A stretch of 64,000 bases of DNA from Marimonas arenosa (GCF_030848945.1 NZ_JANHAX010000003.1:372001-436000); one strand, 5' to 3'. Positions 8,263-19,262 are shown, numbered from the stretch's first letter. Program-made: numbers and translations. The notes: generated from the letters alone by a model not told the origin.

Positions 8263-10431
8263 TCAGCGATTGTCGGCGCCGAGGATGCCGCGCAGCATGT
8301 TGTCGATGGTGCCGCGGGTACGCCGGCCTTCATCGCTGATATGCGGCTGCGGCGTAACCACCTGTGATGTCGGCGGCTTGGGTGCACGCATCGGCAACGG
8401 CCGTGGTGGCAGACCCTCATGCACGCGCTGCATGGTTTCACGCCAGATTTCGGCTGGCAGGCCGCCGCCGGTCACGTTCTTGAGCGGTTGGTTGTCGTCG
8501 TTGCCCATCCAGACGCCGACCACGTAGTCGGCCGAAAAACCCAGAAACCAGGCATCGCGGGCTGATTGCGAGGTGCCTGTCTTCCCGGCAACTTCGCGGT
8601 CGGACAGGGCGGCACGGGCGCCGGTGCCTTCTGTCACCACTTTACGCATCATCCAGGTCAACTGGGCCGCCGAGCTTTCCTGGATCACCCTCTCGCCGAT
8701 GCCGGAGGAGGCCGAGAAGATCGGCTCTTCCGAGCCTAGAAGCCGCAGGTCGGTCATGCCGTAGGGCACCACGGCGCTGCCGCCGTTGAGAATACCGGCA
8801 TAGGCGCCGGTCATCTCCAAAAGCGAGGCATCGGAGGCGCCGAGCGCCAGTGCCGGGCCCTGCGCCAGGTCCGACGCGATGCCGAATTGCTCGGCCACGG
8901 TGCGCACCACGTCGAGTCCGGATTCGACGGCCAGCTTCACCGCGGGGATGTTGAGAGAGTTCTTCAGCGCATCGGTTAGCGTGACCGTGCCGTAAAACTT
9001 GCGGGTATAGTTTTTGGGGCAATATTCGCCGGAACCGGGGACGTTGACGCAATAAGGCGCATCTTCGATCGGATCGAGCGGCGAGCGGCCGAGATCGAGC
9101 GCGGCAGCATAGACGAACGGCTTGAAGGCGGAACCGGTCTGGCGTTTGGCCATGGTGGCGCGGTTGAATTCGCCTGACACGCGGGTTTTTCGGCCGCCAA
9201 CCATGGCACGCACTGCACCGTCCGAAGACATCACCACGATGGCGGCCTGAGCTTCGGAGCCTTCCTTGACCTTGGCCTCGAACACGGTGCGCATCGCGTC
9301 TTCGGCAGCGGCCTGGATGCGCTGGTCGAGCGTGGTGCGGATGATCACGTCTTCGGTGGTGTCGCGGGTGAAGAATTCCGGCCCCGTCACCATGACCCAG
9401 TCGGCGAAGTAGCCGCCCGCCTTTTTCTGGGCCGCTTCGGAGAGTGTGGCCGGGCTGGCGACGGCGCTGGCGTGCTGGGTATCGCTGAGATAGCCCTGTT
9501 CGTACATCAACTTGAGCACGGTTTCGGCGCGGGCCTGGGAGCGCGTGAGATTGTTGGTGGGCGCATAGCGAGTGGGTGCGACCAGCAGACCGGCCAGCAT
9601 CGCCGATTCCTGCGGGTTCACTTGTGCGGCGGACTTGCCGAAATAGCGCTGCGCCGCGGCTTCGAACCCGCGGGCGCCGGCACCGAGGAAGGCGCGGTTG
9701 AGATAAACCGTGAGGATTTCGTCCTTGGAATACTTGGCCTCCATGGCGAGTGCATAAATTGCTTCCCTGATCTTACGGGCGAGCGAACCTGTGCGGCAGT
9801 CGGATTCGTAGTCGGCCTCGGTTTTCCACTTTTCCGGATCATAGGGCACGCCGAGACAGAGCAACTTGGCGGTCTGCTGGGTAATGGTCGAGCCGCCGTG
9901 GCCGGACAGCGGCCCACGGCCTTCGCGCAGATTGATGCGGATGGCCGACGCGACGCCGCGGGGGCTGACGCCGAAATGGCGGTAGAAGCGCTTGTCTTCG
10001 GTGGCGATGACCGCGTGTTTGAGATGCGGTGAGACGGAGTTTGCGGTGACCACGCCGCCAAACTGATCGCCGCGCCAGGCGAATACATCGCCCTTGTTAT
10101 CGAGCAGGGTAACCGAGCCACGGGCGCGGCCGTCCAACAACTGGTCGACCGGCGGCAGGGTGTAGGCGACATAGCCTACGGCCAGCCCGATGATGGCGGC
10201 GGTGATCAGCCCGATGCGCCAGCTGAGGCTCCAGATCAGACGTAACACCCAGCTGATGATGCCCAGAAAGAAGGCGACGATGAAATTGCGCTTGCGGGCG
10301 GGCTTGCGGCGGGACTTGCGCGACGTGCGTGTGGCGGGTTTTGCCTTCGCCTTGGCTTTCGGCTTTGACTGCGCCTTGGGATAGCGTCTGTCCGCCACCA
10401 AGGGCGGCCGTTTGCGACCTGAATTACTCAT
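8263..10431 (-). CDS. Class A penicillin-binding protein (transglycosylase/transpeptidase)
   Basis: The 722-residue protein has a very basic, lysine-rich cytoplasmic tail (about residues 8-48) and one membrane helix (about 70-92). A GT51 domain follows, with ATEDKRFYRHFG, GGSTITQQ and KDEILTVYLNR. The transpeptidase domain has SAFK (active serine), SLN and KTGTS. It polymerises and cross-links peptidoglycan on the outer face of the inner membrane. The C-terminus is proline-rich. It is transcribed divergently from glnK. It belongs to the PBP1 group, but I would not choose between mrcA and pbpC names. Confidence 0.94.
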   Translation of the reverse strand: MSNSGRKRPPLVADRRYPKAQSKPKAKAKAKPATRTSRKSRRKPARKRNFIVAFFLGIISWVLRLIWSLSWRIGLITAAIIGLAVGYVAYTLPPVDQLLDGRARGSVTLLDNKGDVFAWRGDQFGGVVTANSVSPHLKHAVIATEDKRFYRHFGVSPRGVASAIRINLREGRGPLSGHGGSTITQQTAKLLCLGVPYDPEKWKTEADYESDCRTGSLARKIREAIYALAMEAKYSKDEILTVYLNRAFLGAGARGFEAAAQRYFGKSAAQVNPQESAMLAGLLVAPTRYAPTNNLTRSQARAETVLKLMYEQGYLSDTQHASAVASPATLSEAAQKKAGGYFADWVMVTGPEFFTRDTTEDVIIRTTLDQRIQAAAEDAMRTVFEAKVKEGSEAQAAIVVMSSDGAVRAMVGGRKTRVSGEFNRATMAKRQTGSAFKPFVYAAALDLGRSPLDPIEDAPYCVNVPGSGEYCPKNYTRKFYGTVTLTDALKNSLNIPAVKLAVESGLDVVRTVAEQFGIASDLAQGPALALGASDASLLEMTGAYAGILNGGSAVVPYGMTDLRLLGSEEPIFSASSGIGERVIQESSAAQLTWMMRKVVTEGTGARAALSDREVAGKTGTSQSARDAWFLGFSADYVVGVWMGNDDNQPLKNVTGGGLPAEIWRETMQRVHEGLPPRPLPMRAPKPPTSQVVTPQPHISDEGRRTRGTIDNMLRGILGADNR

Positions 10432-10687
10432 GCTCTGCTCTGCCCGGCACGTGTTCTTTCACGGCACACTACCCGTCGAGAAAGAAAAAGTAGAGGGGGT
10501 GCTTCGCATTTGGCCCTTCTCGACTTGCGTAAAAAGTAGGCAAAAATTTTTAATAGGTTAAAAAATAGGCGATTGGCCTGCAAAAACGTCGCAGCTTCGG
10601 GGCCATTTCTTCCGAATCCACGATCAAGCGCTGTTTTCTGCACGTGCAACATGGCCGGGCGCTCCGGCGAAATGGAAGGGGAAACTC
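10432..10687. promoter_or_regulatory. Divergent promoter region of the PBP gene and glnK, with an 11-bp direct repeat
   Basis: This 256-base gap lies between two divergent genes and has an AT-rich core, unlike the surrounding DNA. It contains AAAAAGTAGGC at 10531-10541 and AAAAAATAGGC at 10560-10570 (10 of 11 identical), 29 bases apart, close to three helical turns. Such phasing suits two copies of a DNA-binding protein. I did not find a sigma-54 promoter with correct GG-N10-GC spacing. In Rhodobacter NtrC is known to activate sigma-70 promoters, so absence of sigma-54 is not a contradiction. Confidence 0.45.
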
Positions 10688-11026
10688 GTGAAACTCATCA
10701 TAGCGACGATCAAGCCGTTCAAGCTCGAGGAGGTCCGCGAAGCGCTGACCGCAATCGGTGTGCGCGGCATGATGGTAACCGAAATCAAAGGCTTCGGCGC
10801 GCAGTCGGGCCACACCGAGATCTACCGCGGCGCGGAATACGCCGTGAACTTCGTGCCCAAGATCAAGCTGGAAATCGTGGTGTCTGCGGCGATGGCCGAC
10901 CAGGTGATCGAGACCATCACCGCCACGGCACGCACCGGCAAGATCGGTGACGGCAAGATTTTCGTGCTCGACGTGAGCCAGGCGGTGCGGGTGCGCACCG
11001 GTGAAACCAACGAAGACGCCATCTGA
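10688..11026 (+). CDS. glnK: Nitrogen regulatory protein PII
   Basis: The 112-residue protein is a complete PII trimer subunit. The T-loop has tyrosine 51 in YRGAEYAVNF, the usual uridylylation site, and the B-loop is TGKIGDGKIFV. PII reads 2-oxoglutarate, ATP/ADP and glutamine-driven uridylylation, and GlnK blocks the ammonium channel when nitrogen is plentiful. The start is GTG at 10688 with an AGGGGAA ribosome site just upstream. The next gene, 26 bases on, is amtB, which is why I use the glnK name. Confidence 0.95.
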   Translation: MKLIIATIKPFKLEEVREALTAIGVRGMMVTEIKGFGAQSGHTEIYRGAEYAVNFVPKIKLEIVVSAAMADQVIETITATARTGKIGDGKIFVLDVSQAVRVRTGETNEDAI

Positions 11027-11052
11027 GGCGACTGGGGAAAGGACGACAAGAG

Positions 11053-12375
<1,323 letters not shown>

Positions 12376-12403
12376 TCTCCTTCCGGATTACCCTTGAAAA
12401 CTG

Positions 12404-12432
12404 GCCCGGGCACCGCGTGTGCCCGGGCTTTT
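12404..12432. terminator. Intrinsic terminator after amtB
   Basis: A 10-bp perfect stem (GCCCGGGCAC with GTGCCCGGGC) encloses a five-base loop and is followed by TTTT then CTG. It sits 29 bases after the amtB stop and just before the convergent rhodanese gene end, so it may serve both directions, although the T-tract is on the plus strand. Confidence 0.88.
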
Positions 12433-12440
12433 CTGTGGGA

Positions 12441-12827
12441 TCAGGCCGCCTGCGGCAGAACGTTCTGCGGCGCCCCAGTGGCCATGTTGGTGCCGATATA
12501 GGGCAATCTGGCGGTCTTCCATCCGGCCATGCCGCCCTCGATATGGGCAATGCAGTCATAGCCGGCTTCGAGGTAAGCGCGGGCAACCCGTTCCGAGCGC
12601 ACGCCTGAACCGCAGTAGAACACGATCCGCTTGTCCGACTGGCCTGGTAGCTTGTCGGCCCGGAAAAACGACATCGGCAGCAGCAGCGCGCCGTCGATAT
12701 GTTCGAACATGTACTCCTGCGGGGTGCGCACGTCGATCAAAACGATCTCGCCCTGGTCCAGTGCGGCCTGGGTCTGCGCCGGCGTCCAGGTTTCGAGCGT
12801 GGCGGTGCCAAGGGTTTCGGTCTTCAT
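12441..12827 (-). CDS. Single-domain rhodanese-like sulfurtransferase
   Basis: The 128-residue protein carries a rhodanese fold: [11 protein letters not shown], the substrate-channel HIDGALLLP and the active loop CGSGVRS with cysteine in the CxxGxR arrangement. It ends with the IEGGMAGW motif that closes the domain. Single-domain rhodaneses move sulfane sulfur or reduce it with thiols; the partner is unknown. It has no signal peptide. It is transcribed divergently from mutL across a 134-base gap that contains CATATT and AATATG arms 18 bases apart. Confidence 0.92.
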   Translation of the reverse strand: MKTETLGTATLETWTPAQTQAALDQGEIVLIDVRTPQEYMFEHIDGALLLPMSFFRADKLPGQSDKRIVFYCGSGVRSERVARAYLEAGYDCIAHIEGGMAGWKTARLPYIGTNMATGAPQNVLPQAA

Positions 12828-12961
12828 GTTGGCGTTTCCTTTCGTTTCGTTGTGGGCGTGTGATGAAAGGTCACTTAGAGACTCATATTTCGGCTTTCAA
12901 GAATTGGAATATGTCGGTCCCGGGTGGTCGAATCGCGCGCGGACATGCTAAATCTTGCGTC

Positions 12962-14815
12962 ATGTCCGAACTGAGCCCCCAGATAAGCGAAAACCGCCCC
13001 AGAATCCGCCAGTTGGATGACGCAGCGATAAATCGTATTGCGGCCGGCGAGGTGGTGGAGCGGCCGGCGAGCGCGGTGAAAGAGCTCGTCGAGAACGCCA
13101 TCGATGCCGGCGCACGGCGGATCGAGGTGGACTATTCGCAAGGTGGCAAGACACTGATCCGGGTCAAGGATGATGGTTGCGGCATGGCACCAGAGGACTT
13201 GCCGCTGGCGCTGAGCCGGCATGCAACGTCGAAGATCGACGGTTCAGATCTGCTCGACATACACACCTTTGGGTTTCGCGGTGAGGCACTTCCCAGTCTC
13301 GGCGCGGTCGGGCGGCTTTCGATCACCACCCGGGCCGACGGGTTCGAGGGCGCGCGGATCGAGGTGTCGGGCGGGCGGGCAAGCGTGGTGAGGCCGGCGG
13401 CGCTGACCGGAGGTACCATCGTCGAGTTGCGCGACATTTTCCACGCCACCCCAGCGCGGCTCAAGTTCATGCGCTCGGACCGGGCCGAGGCGCAGGCGAT
13501 CGGCGATGTGATCAAGCGGCTGGCAATGGCGGAACCCTTTGTCGGCTTCGTGCTGCGCGACGTGTCGAATGGCGACGGGCGAGAGGTTTTCCGCGCCGAC
13601 GCCGAACAGGGTGAGCTGTTCGACGCGCTGCACGGGCGGCTGGCGCGGGTGCTGGGACGCGAGTTCGCCGAGAACGCGCTCAGGATCGAGGCCGAGCGCG
13701 AGGGGCTGATACTGTCCGGCTATGCCGCGCTGCCGACCTATTCGCGCGGCGCGGCGGTGGCGCAATATCTGTTCGTCAATGGCCGGCCGGTGAAGGACAA
13801 GATGCTCTATGGCGCTCTGCGCGCCGCCTATTTCGATTTTCTCAGCCGCGACCGCCATCCGGCCGCGGCGCTGTTTGTCGAATGTGACTCGCACCTGGTC
13901 GACGTCAACGTGCATCCGGCGAAATCCGAGGTGCGGTTCCGCGAACCGGGCGCGGCGCGGGGGTTGATCGTTTCGGCGTTGCGGCACGCACTGGCCGAGG
14001 CAGGACACCGCGCCTCGTCCACCGTGGCTGACGCGACGCTGGAAGCGATGCGGCCTGAGGCGGCAGGTACGGCGCGGGTGTACCAGATGGACCGGGCGTC
14101 GCGGCCTGCGTTGTCGATGACCTATCAGGCACAGGCACCGCAATACGAAGCACCAGGCTTTGCCGAGGCGATGAGCGCGCGGATTGAGCCGAAGCGCGAC
14201 CCGGACGAGACCGGTACGCAAGAGCCGGGCGAGGCGCTGCCCCTGGGGGCCGCGCGGGCCCAGGTACATGAGAACTATATCATTGCCCAGACCGAAACCG
14301 GCATCGTCATCGTCGACCAGCACGCGGCGCATGAGCGGCTGATCTACGAGAAACTCAAGCGTCAAATGGCAGAGAACGGCGTTGCAGCCCAAGCGCTGCT
14401 GATCCCCGAGATCGTCGAGATGAGCGATGGGGACTGCGCCAGGTTGATGGAGATCGCGCCCGAGTTGGAGCGGCTGGGGCTGGGAGTCGAGCCCTTTGGC
14501 GGTACCGCGGTGGCGGTGCGCGAGACCCCGGCGTTGCTGGGCGAGGTGAATGCCGAGGCCATACTTCGCGACATTCTCGACGAGTTGGACGATATCGGCG
14601 AAGCGATCACGGTGCAGGCGCGGATAGAGGCGATCTTAAGCCGGGTAGCCTGTCACGGGTCGATTCGTTCGGGACGGCGGATGCGCGGCGAGGAGATGAA
14701 CGCGCTTCTGCGCGAGATGGAGGCGACGCCGCATTCGGGCCAGTGCAATCATGGCCGACCAACATATGTGGAGTTGAAACTGAAGGACATCGAGAGGCTG
14801 TTCGGGCGGACATGA
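12962..14815 (+). CDS. mutL: DNA mismatch repair protein MutL
   Basis: This is a 617-residue GHKL ATPase with [17 protein letters not shown] and [11 protein letters not shown] near the N-terminus. The C-terminal domain holds [12 protein letters not shown], the metal-binding endonuclease motif, and QCNHGRP near the end. MutL therefore should nick DNA itself, as is usual in bacteria without MutH. I chose the ATG at 12962 because homology begins a few residues later at [21 protein letters not shown]; the upstream extension of the frame has no similarity. The stop overlaps the rmuC start. Confidence 0.96.
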   Translation: MSELSPQISENRPRIRQLDDAAINRIAAGEVVERPASAVKELVENAIDAGARRIEVDYSQGGKTLIRVKDDGCGMAPEDLPLALSRHATSKIDGSDLLDIHTFGFRGEALPSLGAVGRLSITTRADGFEGARIEVSGGRASVVRPAALTGGTIVELRDIFHATPARLKFMRSDRAEAQAIGDVIKRLAMAEPFVGFVLRDVSNGDGREVFRADAEQGELFDALHGRLARVLGREFAENALRIEAEREGLILSGYAALPTYSRGAAVAQYLFVNGRPVKDKMLYGALRAAYFDFLSRDRHPAAALFVECDSHLVDVNVHPAKSEVRFREPGAARGLIVSALRHALAEAGHRASSTVADATLEAMRPEAAGTARVYQMDRASRPALSMTYQAQAPQYEAPGFAEAMSARIEPKRDPDETGTQEPGEALPLGAARAQVHENYIIAQTETGIVIVDQHAAHERLIYEKLKRQMAENGVAAQALLIPEIVEMSDGDCARLMEIAPELERLGLGVEPFGGTAVAVRETPALLGEVNAEAILRDILDELDDIGEAITVQARIEAILSRVACHGSIRSGRRMRGEEMNALLREMEATPHSGQCNHGRPTYVELKLKDIERLFGRT

Positions 14816-15978
14816 TCGAGATTAACGGAACCGTGCTGACCGAATGGCAGCTTACTGCGATAGGCGGTGGGGCAGTGTTGCTCATCATGCTGATCCTGCT
14901 GCTCATGGCGGTCCGCGCCGCCGGGCGCAGTGCCCGAGCAACCGAGCCCTTGCTGCACCAGTTGGTGTCGATGACGGCGCGGGTCGAGCACCTGTCGGAC
15001 GGGCAGCAGCAACTGGCTGGTGGGCTGAACCATGTTAGCGAGGCCCAGACAATGGCCCAGAAAAGCATGATGGAGCTGATGGAAAAGCGGCTCGCGGATG
15101 TATCAGGCAAGATGCACGAAAACCTGCACGGCAGCGCCCAGCGCACGGCGAAATCCCTGGGCGAGTTGCAGGAGCGGCTGACGGCCATCGACAAGGCGCA
15201 GGAGAACATCACCAAGCTTTCAGGGGATGTCCTGAGCCTGCAGGATATCCTGTCGAACAAGCAGACCCGCGGAGCGTTCGGGGAGATCCAGCTTAACGAT
15301 ATCGTCTCGAAGGCGCTGCCGAGCGACAGCTACACCATGCAGGCAACGCTGTCGAACGGCAAGCGGGCGGACCTGCTGATCCATCTGCCGAACCCGCCGG
15401 GGCCTATCGTTGTCGATTCGAAGTTCCCGCTGGAGGCTTACGAGGCGCTGCGCAATGCCGGCACGCAGGCCGAACTGACCGAGGCGACGCGGATGATGCG
15501 GGCCTCGGTGCGCATCCATATCAAGGCGATTGCGGAGCGTTACATTTTGGAAGGCGAAACCGCTGACGGCGCGCTGATGTTCCTGCCCTCCGAGGCGGTC
15601 TATGCCGAGCTGCACGCCAATTTCCCCGAGCTGGTGCGCGAAGGGTTTGCCGCGCGGGTCTGGATCGTGTCGCCCACCACCTGCATGGCAACGCTGAACA
15701 CCATGCGAGCGATCCTGAAGGATGCGCGGATGCGCGAGCAGGCCGGGGCCATCCGGCGTGAACTGGGGCTGCTCTTTCAAGATGTCGATCGGCTGTCGGC
15801 GCGAGTCGAGAAGCTCGACACCCATTTCGGTCAGGCGGCGAAGGATATCTCCGACATCAAGATCTCGGCCAGCAAGGCCGGGCGGCGGGCGCGGCGGCTG
15901 GACAATTTCGATTTTGAGGAACTGGCGCCGAAAGAACCCACCGTGGTGGCGCTGCCCAAGAGCGATGCCAAGGGCTGA
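14812..15978 (+). CDS. rmuC: DNA recombination protein RmuC
   Basis: The 388-residue protein begins with an N-terminal membrane helix (about residues 14-36). A long coiled coil (about 45-145) follows, then the RmuC nuclease-like domain with [19 protein letters not shown] and a conserved [13 protein letters not shown] region. RmuC limits DNA inversions and is thought to act as a nuclease at replication or recombination structures. The ATG overlaps the mutL stop by four bases, tying it to DNA repair and suggesting one message. Confidence 0.94.
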   Translation: MIEINGTVLTEWQLTAIGGGAVLLIMLILLLMAVRAAGRSARATEPLLHQLVSMTARVEHLSDGQQQLAGGLNHVSEAQTMAQKSMMELMEKRLADVSGKMHENLHGSAQRTAKSLGELQERLTAIDKAQENITKLSGDVLSLQDILSNKQTRGAFGEIQLNDIVSKALPSDSYTMQATLSNGKRADLLIHLPNPPGPIVVDSKFPLEAYEALRNAGTQAELTEATRMMRASVRIHIKAIAERYILEGETADGALMFLPSEAVYAELHANFPELVREGFAARVWIVSPTTCMATLNTMRAILKDARMREQAGAIRRELGLLFQDVDRLSARVEKLDTHFGQAAKDISDIKISASKAGRRARRLDNFDFEELAPKEPTVVALPKSDAKG

Positions 15979-16080
15979 GACCCCGTGGAAGGGTTGTTTG
16001 CGCCAGATCAACGACGGGGGATTGCGCGAGCGGAATCTTTGAACGACAATAACAACAGACCGCGAACGGGAGACAGGATC

Positions 16081-16407
16081 ATGCTGGATATTTCGGTTTA
16101 CAAGATTGCGCAGGTGATTCTGATGGCTCGGGAACTCGGCCGGGCCGAGGGCGAGCTGCGTGGATTCATCGAGCGGCTGACCGAGGAAGAGCAGGCGAGC
16201 CTGGTCGCCGTGATGTGGATCGGCCGCGAAAGTTTTGCTGCGGACGAGTTGGAAGAGGCCAAGGCGACGGCGCTGGCAGAGGCGACAATTCCCACTGCGG
16301 ATTACCTGATCGGCACGCCGCACCTGTCGGATCACCTCGAAAACGGGCTCGACGAATTGGGTCTTTCGGCGGTGGATGAGGAGGATGACCTCGTCCGCGG
16401 GGGCTGA
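16081..16407 (+). CDS. DUF3775 protein
   Basis: The 108-residue protein matches the DUF3775 family, a small helical protein common in Rhodobacterales. It has the WIGRESFAADELEEA segment in the middle and a YLIGTPHLSDHLENGLDELG end. Function is unknown. The start is the ATG at 16081, preceded by GGGAGACAGG; an in-frame upstream extension to 15985 lacks similarity. It has no signal peptide or membrane helix. Confidence 0.85.
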   Translation: MLDISVYKIAQVILMARELGRAEGELRGFIERLTEEEQASLVAVMWIGRESFAADELEEAKATALAEATIPTADYLIGTPHLSDHLENGLDELGLSAVDEEDDLVRGG

Positions 16408-16759
16408 TTTCCCGAAACATTGTTCACGACGGAAACCGGGCGGGTAGCACGGCGCCGGTTTTCGGTATGCAGATGCATGCATTTTCGTTCACGAATCGCA
16501 TCACGGCGCAGGAACGGGGCCGTGATGCGTGAGCGAGGTTACAGAGACGATCTTTTCATCCTTATATAACATTATGAAAAATATTGGAAAAAAGCCCTTC
16601 TTGGGACCCAAGGGGTGAAAACAGACGATCTCTCGCGGCTGAGCACGCGGCGGTGAGGCCATGTGTTTTGAAAGCTGTCATCGGGAAGCGCATGTTGGAT
16701 GCAGATCGAACGAAACGATCGTCCAACGCAACCAGAACCAACCTTGGAAGGAAGACATT
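16408..16759. other. 352-base gap with an 11-bp hairpin and AT-rich segment
   Basis: No convincing gene lies here. An imperfect hairpin (16433-16439 with 16455-16461, then a T) may end the DUF3775 message. A perfect 11-bp inverted repeat, CGCATCACGGC with GCCGTGATGCG (16497-16507 and 16519-16529), has no T-tract. Further on there is an AT-rich block (about 16557-16590) and CTTGGG-A-CCCAAG. This is a likely promoter area for the small secreted protein downstream. Confidence 0.5.
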
Positions 16760-17017
16760 ATGAAACTCGCAATCGCAGCCTTCGCAACCACGTTCGCCCT
16801 CGCCACCAGCGCTTCGGCCATGATCGGCCCCTATGAGCGCGCCATTGATGAAAAAGCTGCTGCCGGCGAACTGCGGTCGGGCCAGAGCGGGACGATCGAA
16901 GTAGCCGTCTACCCGGCTGGACCGAACGTCGATTGGAGCACCGACGGCACCAAGGCGGTCACTGTGTTCGATGCGGGCACCACCGATGCCCACGCATCTG
17001 GGTACAACGCCCGCTGA
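16760..17017 (+). CDS. Small secreted protein of unknown function
   Basis: The 85-residue product has a clear Sec signal peptide, with a hydrophobic stretch ending in ATSASA near residue 19. A mature chain of about 66 residues is left, with no cysteines. I recognise no family. The start is the ATG at 16760 with a good GGAAGGAAG ribosome site. It probably acts in the periplasm. It converges on the saccharopine dehydrogenase gene and has its own long upstream region, so it is likely a single-gene unit. Confidence 0.75.
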   Translation: MKLAIAAFATTFALATSASAMIGPYERAIDEKAAAGELRSGQSGTIEVAVYPAGPNVDWSTDGTKAVTVFDAGTTDAHASGYNAR

Positions 17018-17041
17018 TCACCGGGTGTGACATCGAAACCC

Positions 17042-17067
17042 GCCGGGGCGCCTTAGGGGGCCCCGGC
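17042..17067. terminator. GC hairpin between convergent genes
   Basis: An 8-bp perfect stem, GCCGGGGC with GCCCCGGC, surrounds a ten-base loop between the small secreted protein and the convergent saccharopine dehydrogenase gene. There is no T-tract on either side, so it may block transcripts or exonucleases but is not a textbook intrinsic terminator. Confidence 0.4.
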
Positions 17068-17075
17068 CAACAGCA

Positions 17076-18203
17076 TCAGGCTTGGGATACGATTTCCATG
17101 TGCTGCGCGAGCCTGTCGATTTCGCCGAGCCAGCGTGCGACCAGCTTCGGATCGGACGGAGCGGCGTGAACCCCTGCCGCAATCTCTCGGTTGAGCACTG
17201 ATTCGACTGCCAGCGACACCGGCACCGAGACGAGCCGCGCCATCGCGGTGCCGCGCTCGTCGCCCCATGCATCCATGACATAGGTCTTGTGCCAGACGGC
17301 CTGGCCGTCCTTCTCGGCCCTGAGCCCGACACAGAGCACGACGCGGTCGGGCTCGTCGGCGTCATAGGCGTTTTCGGCCAGCAGATTGTCGGCGATTTCT
17401 TGTAGCCTCTTGTCGGTGGCGGTGCCGACTTCGGCGAAGATTTCTCCCCAGGCGTCCGCCCAGCCATTCAGCCGCAGCGTGCCGCGGACGAAATCCTTGA
17501 TCTTCCAGCCTTCGCCAAATCCGTATTCCGCGATGAACGGCAGGCTATCGCGGTTGGGGTAGACCTCGAAGCTTTCGGGGTCCGGCAGTGGCGCGTCGTA
17601 GCGGCTGATTGCATCCCAGGGCTGAGCGACGTTGAGTTCCGTGAAATAGCGGATCGAGCGCGACGGCGAGCGTAGCGCCTTCAGCACTCCGACCGGTGCC
17701 CAGGAGAACTTGTAGCGGAAGGCATTGGGAATTTTCGGCACGCCGCCGCAATAGGAGATGAAGCTGATCGCGTTGTCGGGCGCATAAGCCTTGGACGCGC
17801 GGTAATCGGCCACCAGCCGGTGCGCCATCAGGTGGTCGATTCCGGGGTCGAGCCCGACCTCGTTGACAAAGCGGAGGCCCTTGTCGCGGGCTTCGGAGTC
17901 CAGCGCGCGCATCTCGGGCGAGATGTAGGACGAACTGACGAAATGCGCCTCACGGTCAAGGCACATTTTGGCCAGCGGCACGTGCCAGTCGCCGGGCAGC
18001 ATCGAAACGACGATATCGCCTTTGCGCGTCGCCGCGGTCAGCGCGTCCATGTCAAAGGCGCGGATATCGTCGGTCAGATCTCCGACTGCGTCTCTGGCCC
18101 TTTCGACGGTGCGGTTCCAGACGGTGACGGGGTGGCCCGCCTCGATCAAGCGGCGCAGGCCGGGGATGGAACTGAGGCCGGTGCCGCACCAGTGGATTGT
18201 CAT
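17076..18203 (-). CDS. Saccharopine dehydrogenase-like, glutamate-forming type (LYS9-like)
   Basis: The 375-residue protein has an N-terminal Rossmann fold (GTGLSSIPGLRRLIEAGH) and the saccharopine dehydrogenase core with NEVGLDPGIDHLMA, a strong family motif. In the catabolic direction it would oxidise saccharopine to glutamate and 2-aminoadipate semialdehyde, or the pair could run the reductive steps. It starts three bases after the stop of the lysine-forming-type gene, so both halves of the saccharopine route form one operon. In many organisms these are fused; here they are separate. Confidence 0.88.
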   Translation of the reverse strand: MTIHWCGTGLSSIPGLRRLIEAGHPVTVWNRTVERARDAVGDLTDDIRAFDMDALTAATRKGDIVVSMLPGDWHVPLAKMCLDREAHFVSSSYISPEMRALDSEARDKGLRFVNEVGLDPGIDHLMAHRLVADYRASKAYAPDNAISFISYCGGVPKIPNAFRYKFSWAPVGVLKALRSPSRSIRYFTELNVAQPWDAISRYDAPLPDPESFEVYPNRDSLPFIAEYGFGEGWKIKDFVRGTLRLNGWADAWGEIFAEVGTATDKRLQEIADNLLAENAYDADEPDRVVLCVGLRAEKDGQAVWHKTYVMDAWGDERGTAMARLVSVPVSLAVESVLNREIAAGVHAAPSDPKLVARWLGEIDRLAQHMEIVSQA

Positions 18204-18206
18204 GGA

Positions 18207-19262
18207 TCAAACCTCTTTGACATGGGTCAGATATTGTTCTCGGGCGCGTTTCCAGACGCCACCGTCGAGATTGGACAGCGTCAGCAGGGTTGGCAAGAGT
18301 TGGGCGGCATAATCTTCCGAGGATTCGACAGGCAGCATCGAGGGCAGGTTGTCGATCGCCATCACGTCGAGCGGAAGGGCGTCATGGGCGCGGATGACGG
18401 GGGCTTCCCATGTTGTCGCGCGGTCATAAACCGGCACCGGGTTGTAATCGCTGTCGGGATCGCAGGCGATATCGCCGATGGCGGTGAGTTTGCGAGGGGC
18501 GGCCAGCGCCGAACGCGGCACGAAGACCGGCGTGCCGGGGCGGGCGAGAATACAGTTGAGGAAGAGATCAAGGGTCAGGATCTCGGGGAAGGGGCCGCCA
18601 TGGGCGGTCTCGTCCAAGTCCCATTTGGTGACGTCAACGCCCACTGCTTCGCAGAGATCGGCAGCCCCGGTGCCGACCCGGCCCAGGGCGCCGATGACAA
18701 TGGCATTCGGGCGGGGGTGCTGGGTTGTGTCGAGCCGGTCGGCGAGGTCGGCCAACAGGGCGTCTTTGTGCGGATAGGCGTGGACCGGACCGCAGATTTC
18801 GCCATGCTGCTGCGCTGCCCAGGCCATGAGCGTCACGGCTGCGCCGGCGAAGCCCGCCCAGTAACCGAAGGCAGCGACGCGGCGGCCGGCCTCATCGACG
18901 AGATATTCAAGGTCATAGAGCGTGCCGCCGCCGGCCTTGAAGCGTTCGAGCAGTGCCTTGCCGGAATGCTGACCCTTGAAGGCATGACCGAACATAATGT
19001 GGCGGTGCGGCAGCGGCGTGCCGTCGTCGGGCAACTCCTTGAGGCCGAAGATGATGGCGTTCTGCGGGGCTTGCGGCCAGGAATTTTCAGGCACGATCTC
19101 GGCACCGGCTTCGACATAACCTTGCAGCGGAATGGCGCGGACGCTGCTTTTCTCGACGGTCACGCGAAAGCCGGCGTCGATCAAGCGCTTGGCACCTTCG
19201 GGGGTGAGACCGACGCGTTCCTCGTTTTCGCGTTGTTCGGCGCGGACCCAGAGATGTGTCAT
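18207..19262 (-). CDS. Saccharopine dehydrogenase, L-lysine-forming type (LYS1-like)
   Basis: The 351-residue protein has an alanine dehydrogenase/PNT-like N-terminus (RAEQRENEERVGLTPEGA) and a nucleotide-binding GALGRVGTGA, as in LYS1 and the lysine-ketoglutarate reductase part of LKR/SDH. It interconverts lysine plus 2-oxoglutarate and saccharopine. In roseobacters this route is associated with lysine breakdown. The ATG at 19262 is preceded by GGAGACC. It is first in a two-gene operon. Confidence 0.9.
   Translation of the reverse strand: MTHLWVRAEQRENEERVGLTPEGAKRLIDAGFRVTVEKSSVRAIPLQGYVEAGAEIVPENSWPQAPQNAIIFGLKELPDDGTPLPHRHIMFGHAFKGQHSGKALLERFKAGGGTLYDLEYLVDEAGRRVAAFGYWAGFAGAAVTLMAWAAQQHGEICGPVHAYPHKDALLADLADRLDTTQHPRPNAIVIGALGRVGTGAADLCEAVGVDVTKWDLDETAHGGPFPEILTLDLFLNCILARPGTPVFVPRSALAAPRKLTAIGDIACDPDSDYNPVPVYDRATTWEAPVIRAHDALPLDVMAIDNLPSMLPVESSEDYAAQLLPTLLTLSNLDGGVWKRAREQYLTHVKEV

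Noticed and set aside
10432..10687. Sigma-54 promoter upstream of glnK
   Set aside because: TGGC followed by TTGC is present but with GG-N13-GC spacing rather than N10.
12884..12913. CATATT / AATATG inverted repeat between rhodanese and mutL as an operator
   Set aside because: The 18-base spacer is long for one dimer and support is weak without comparison.
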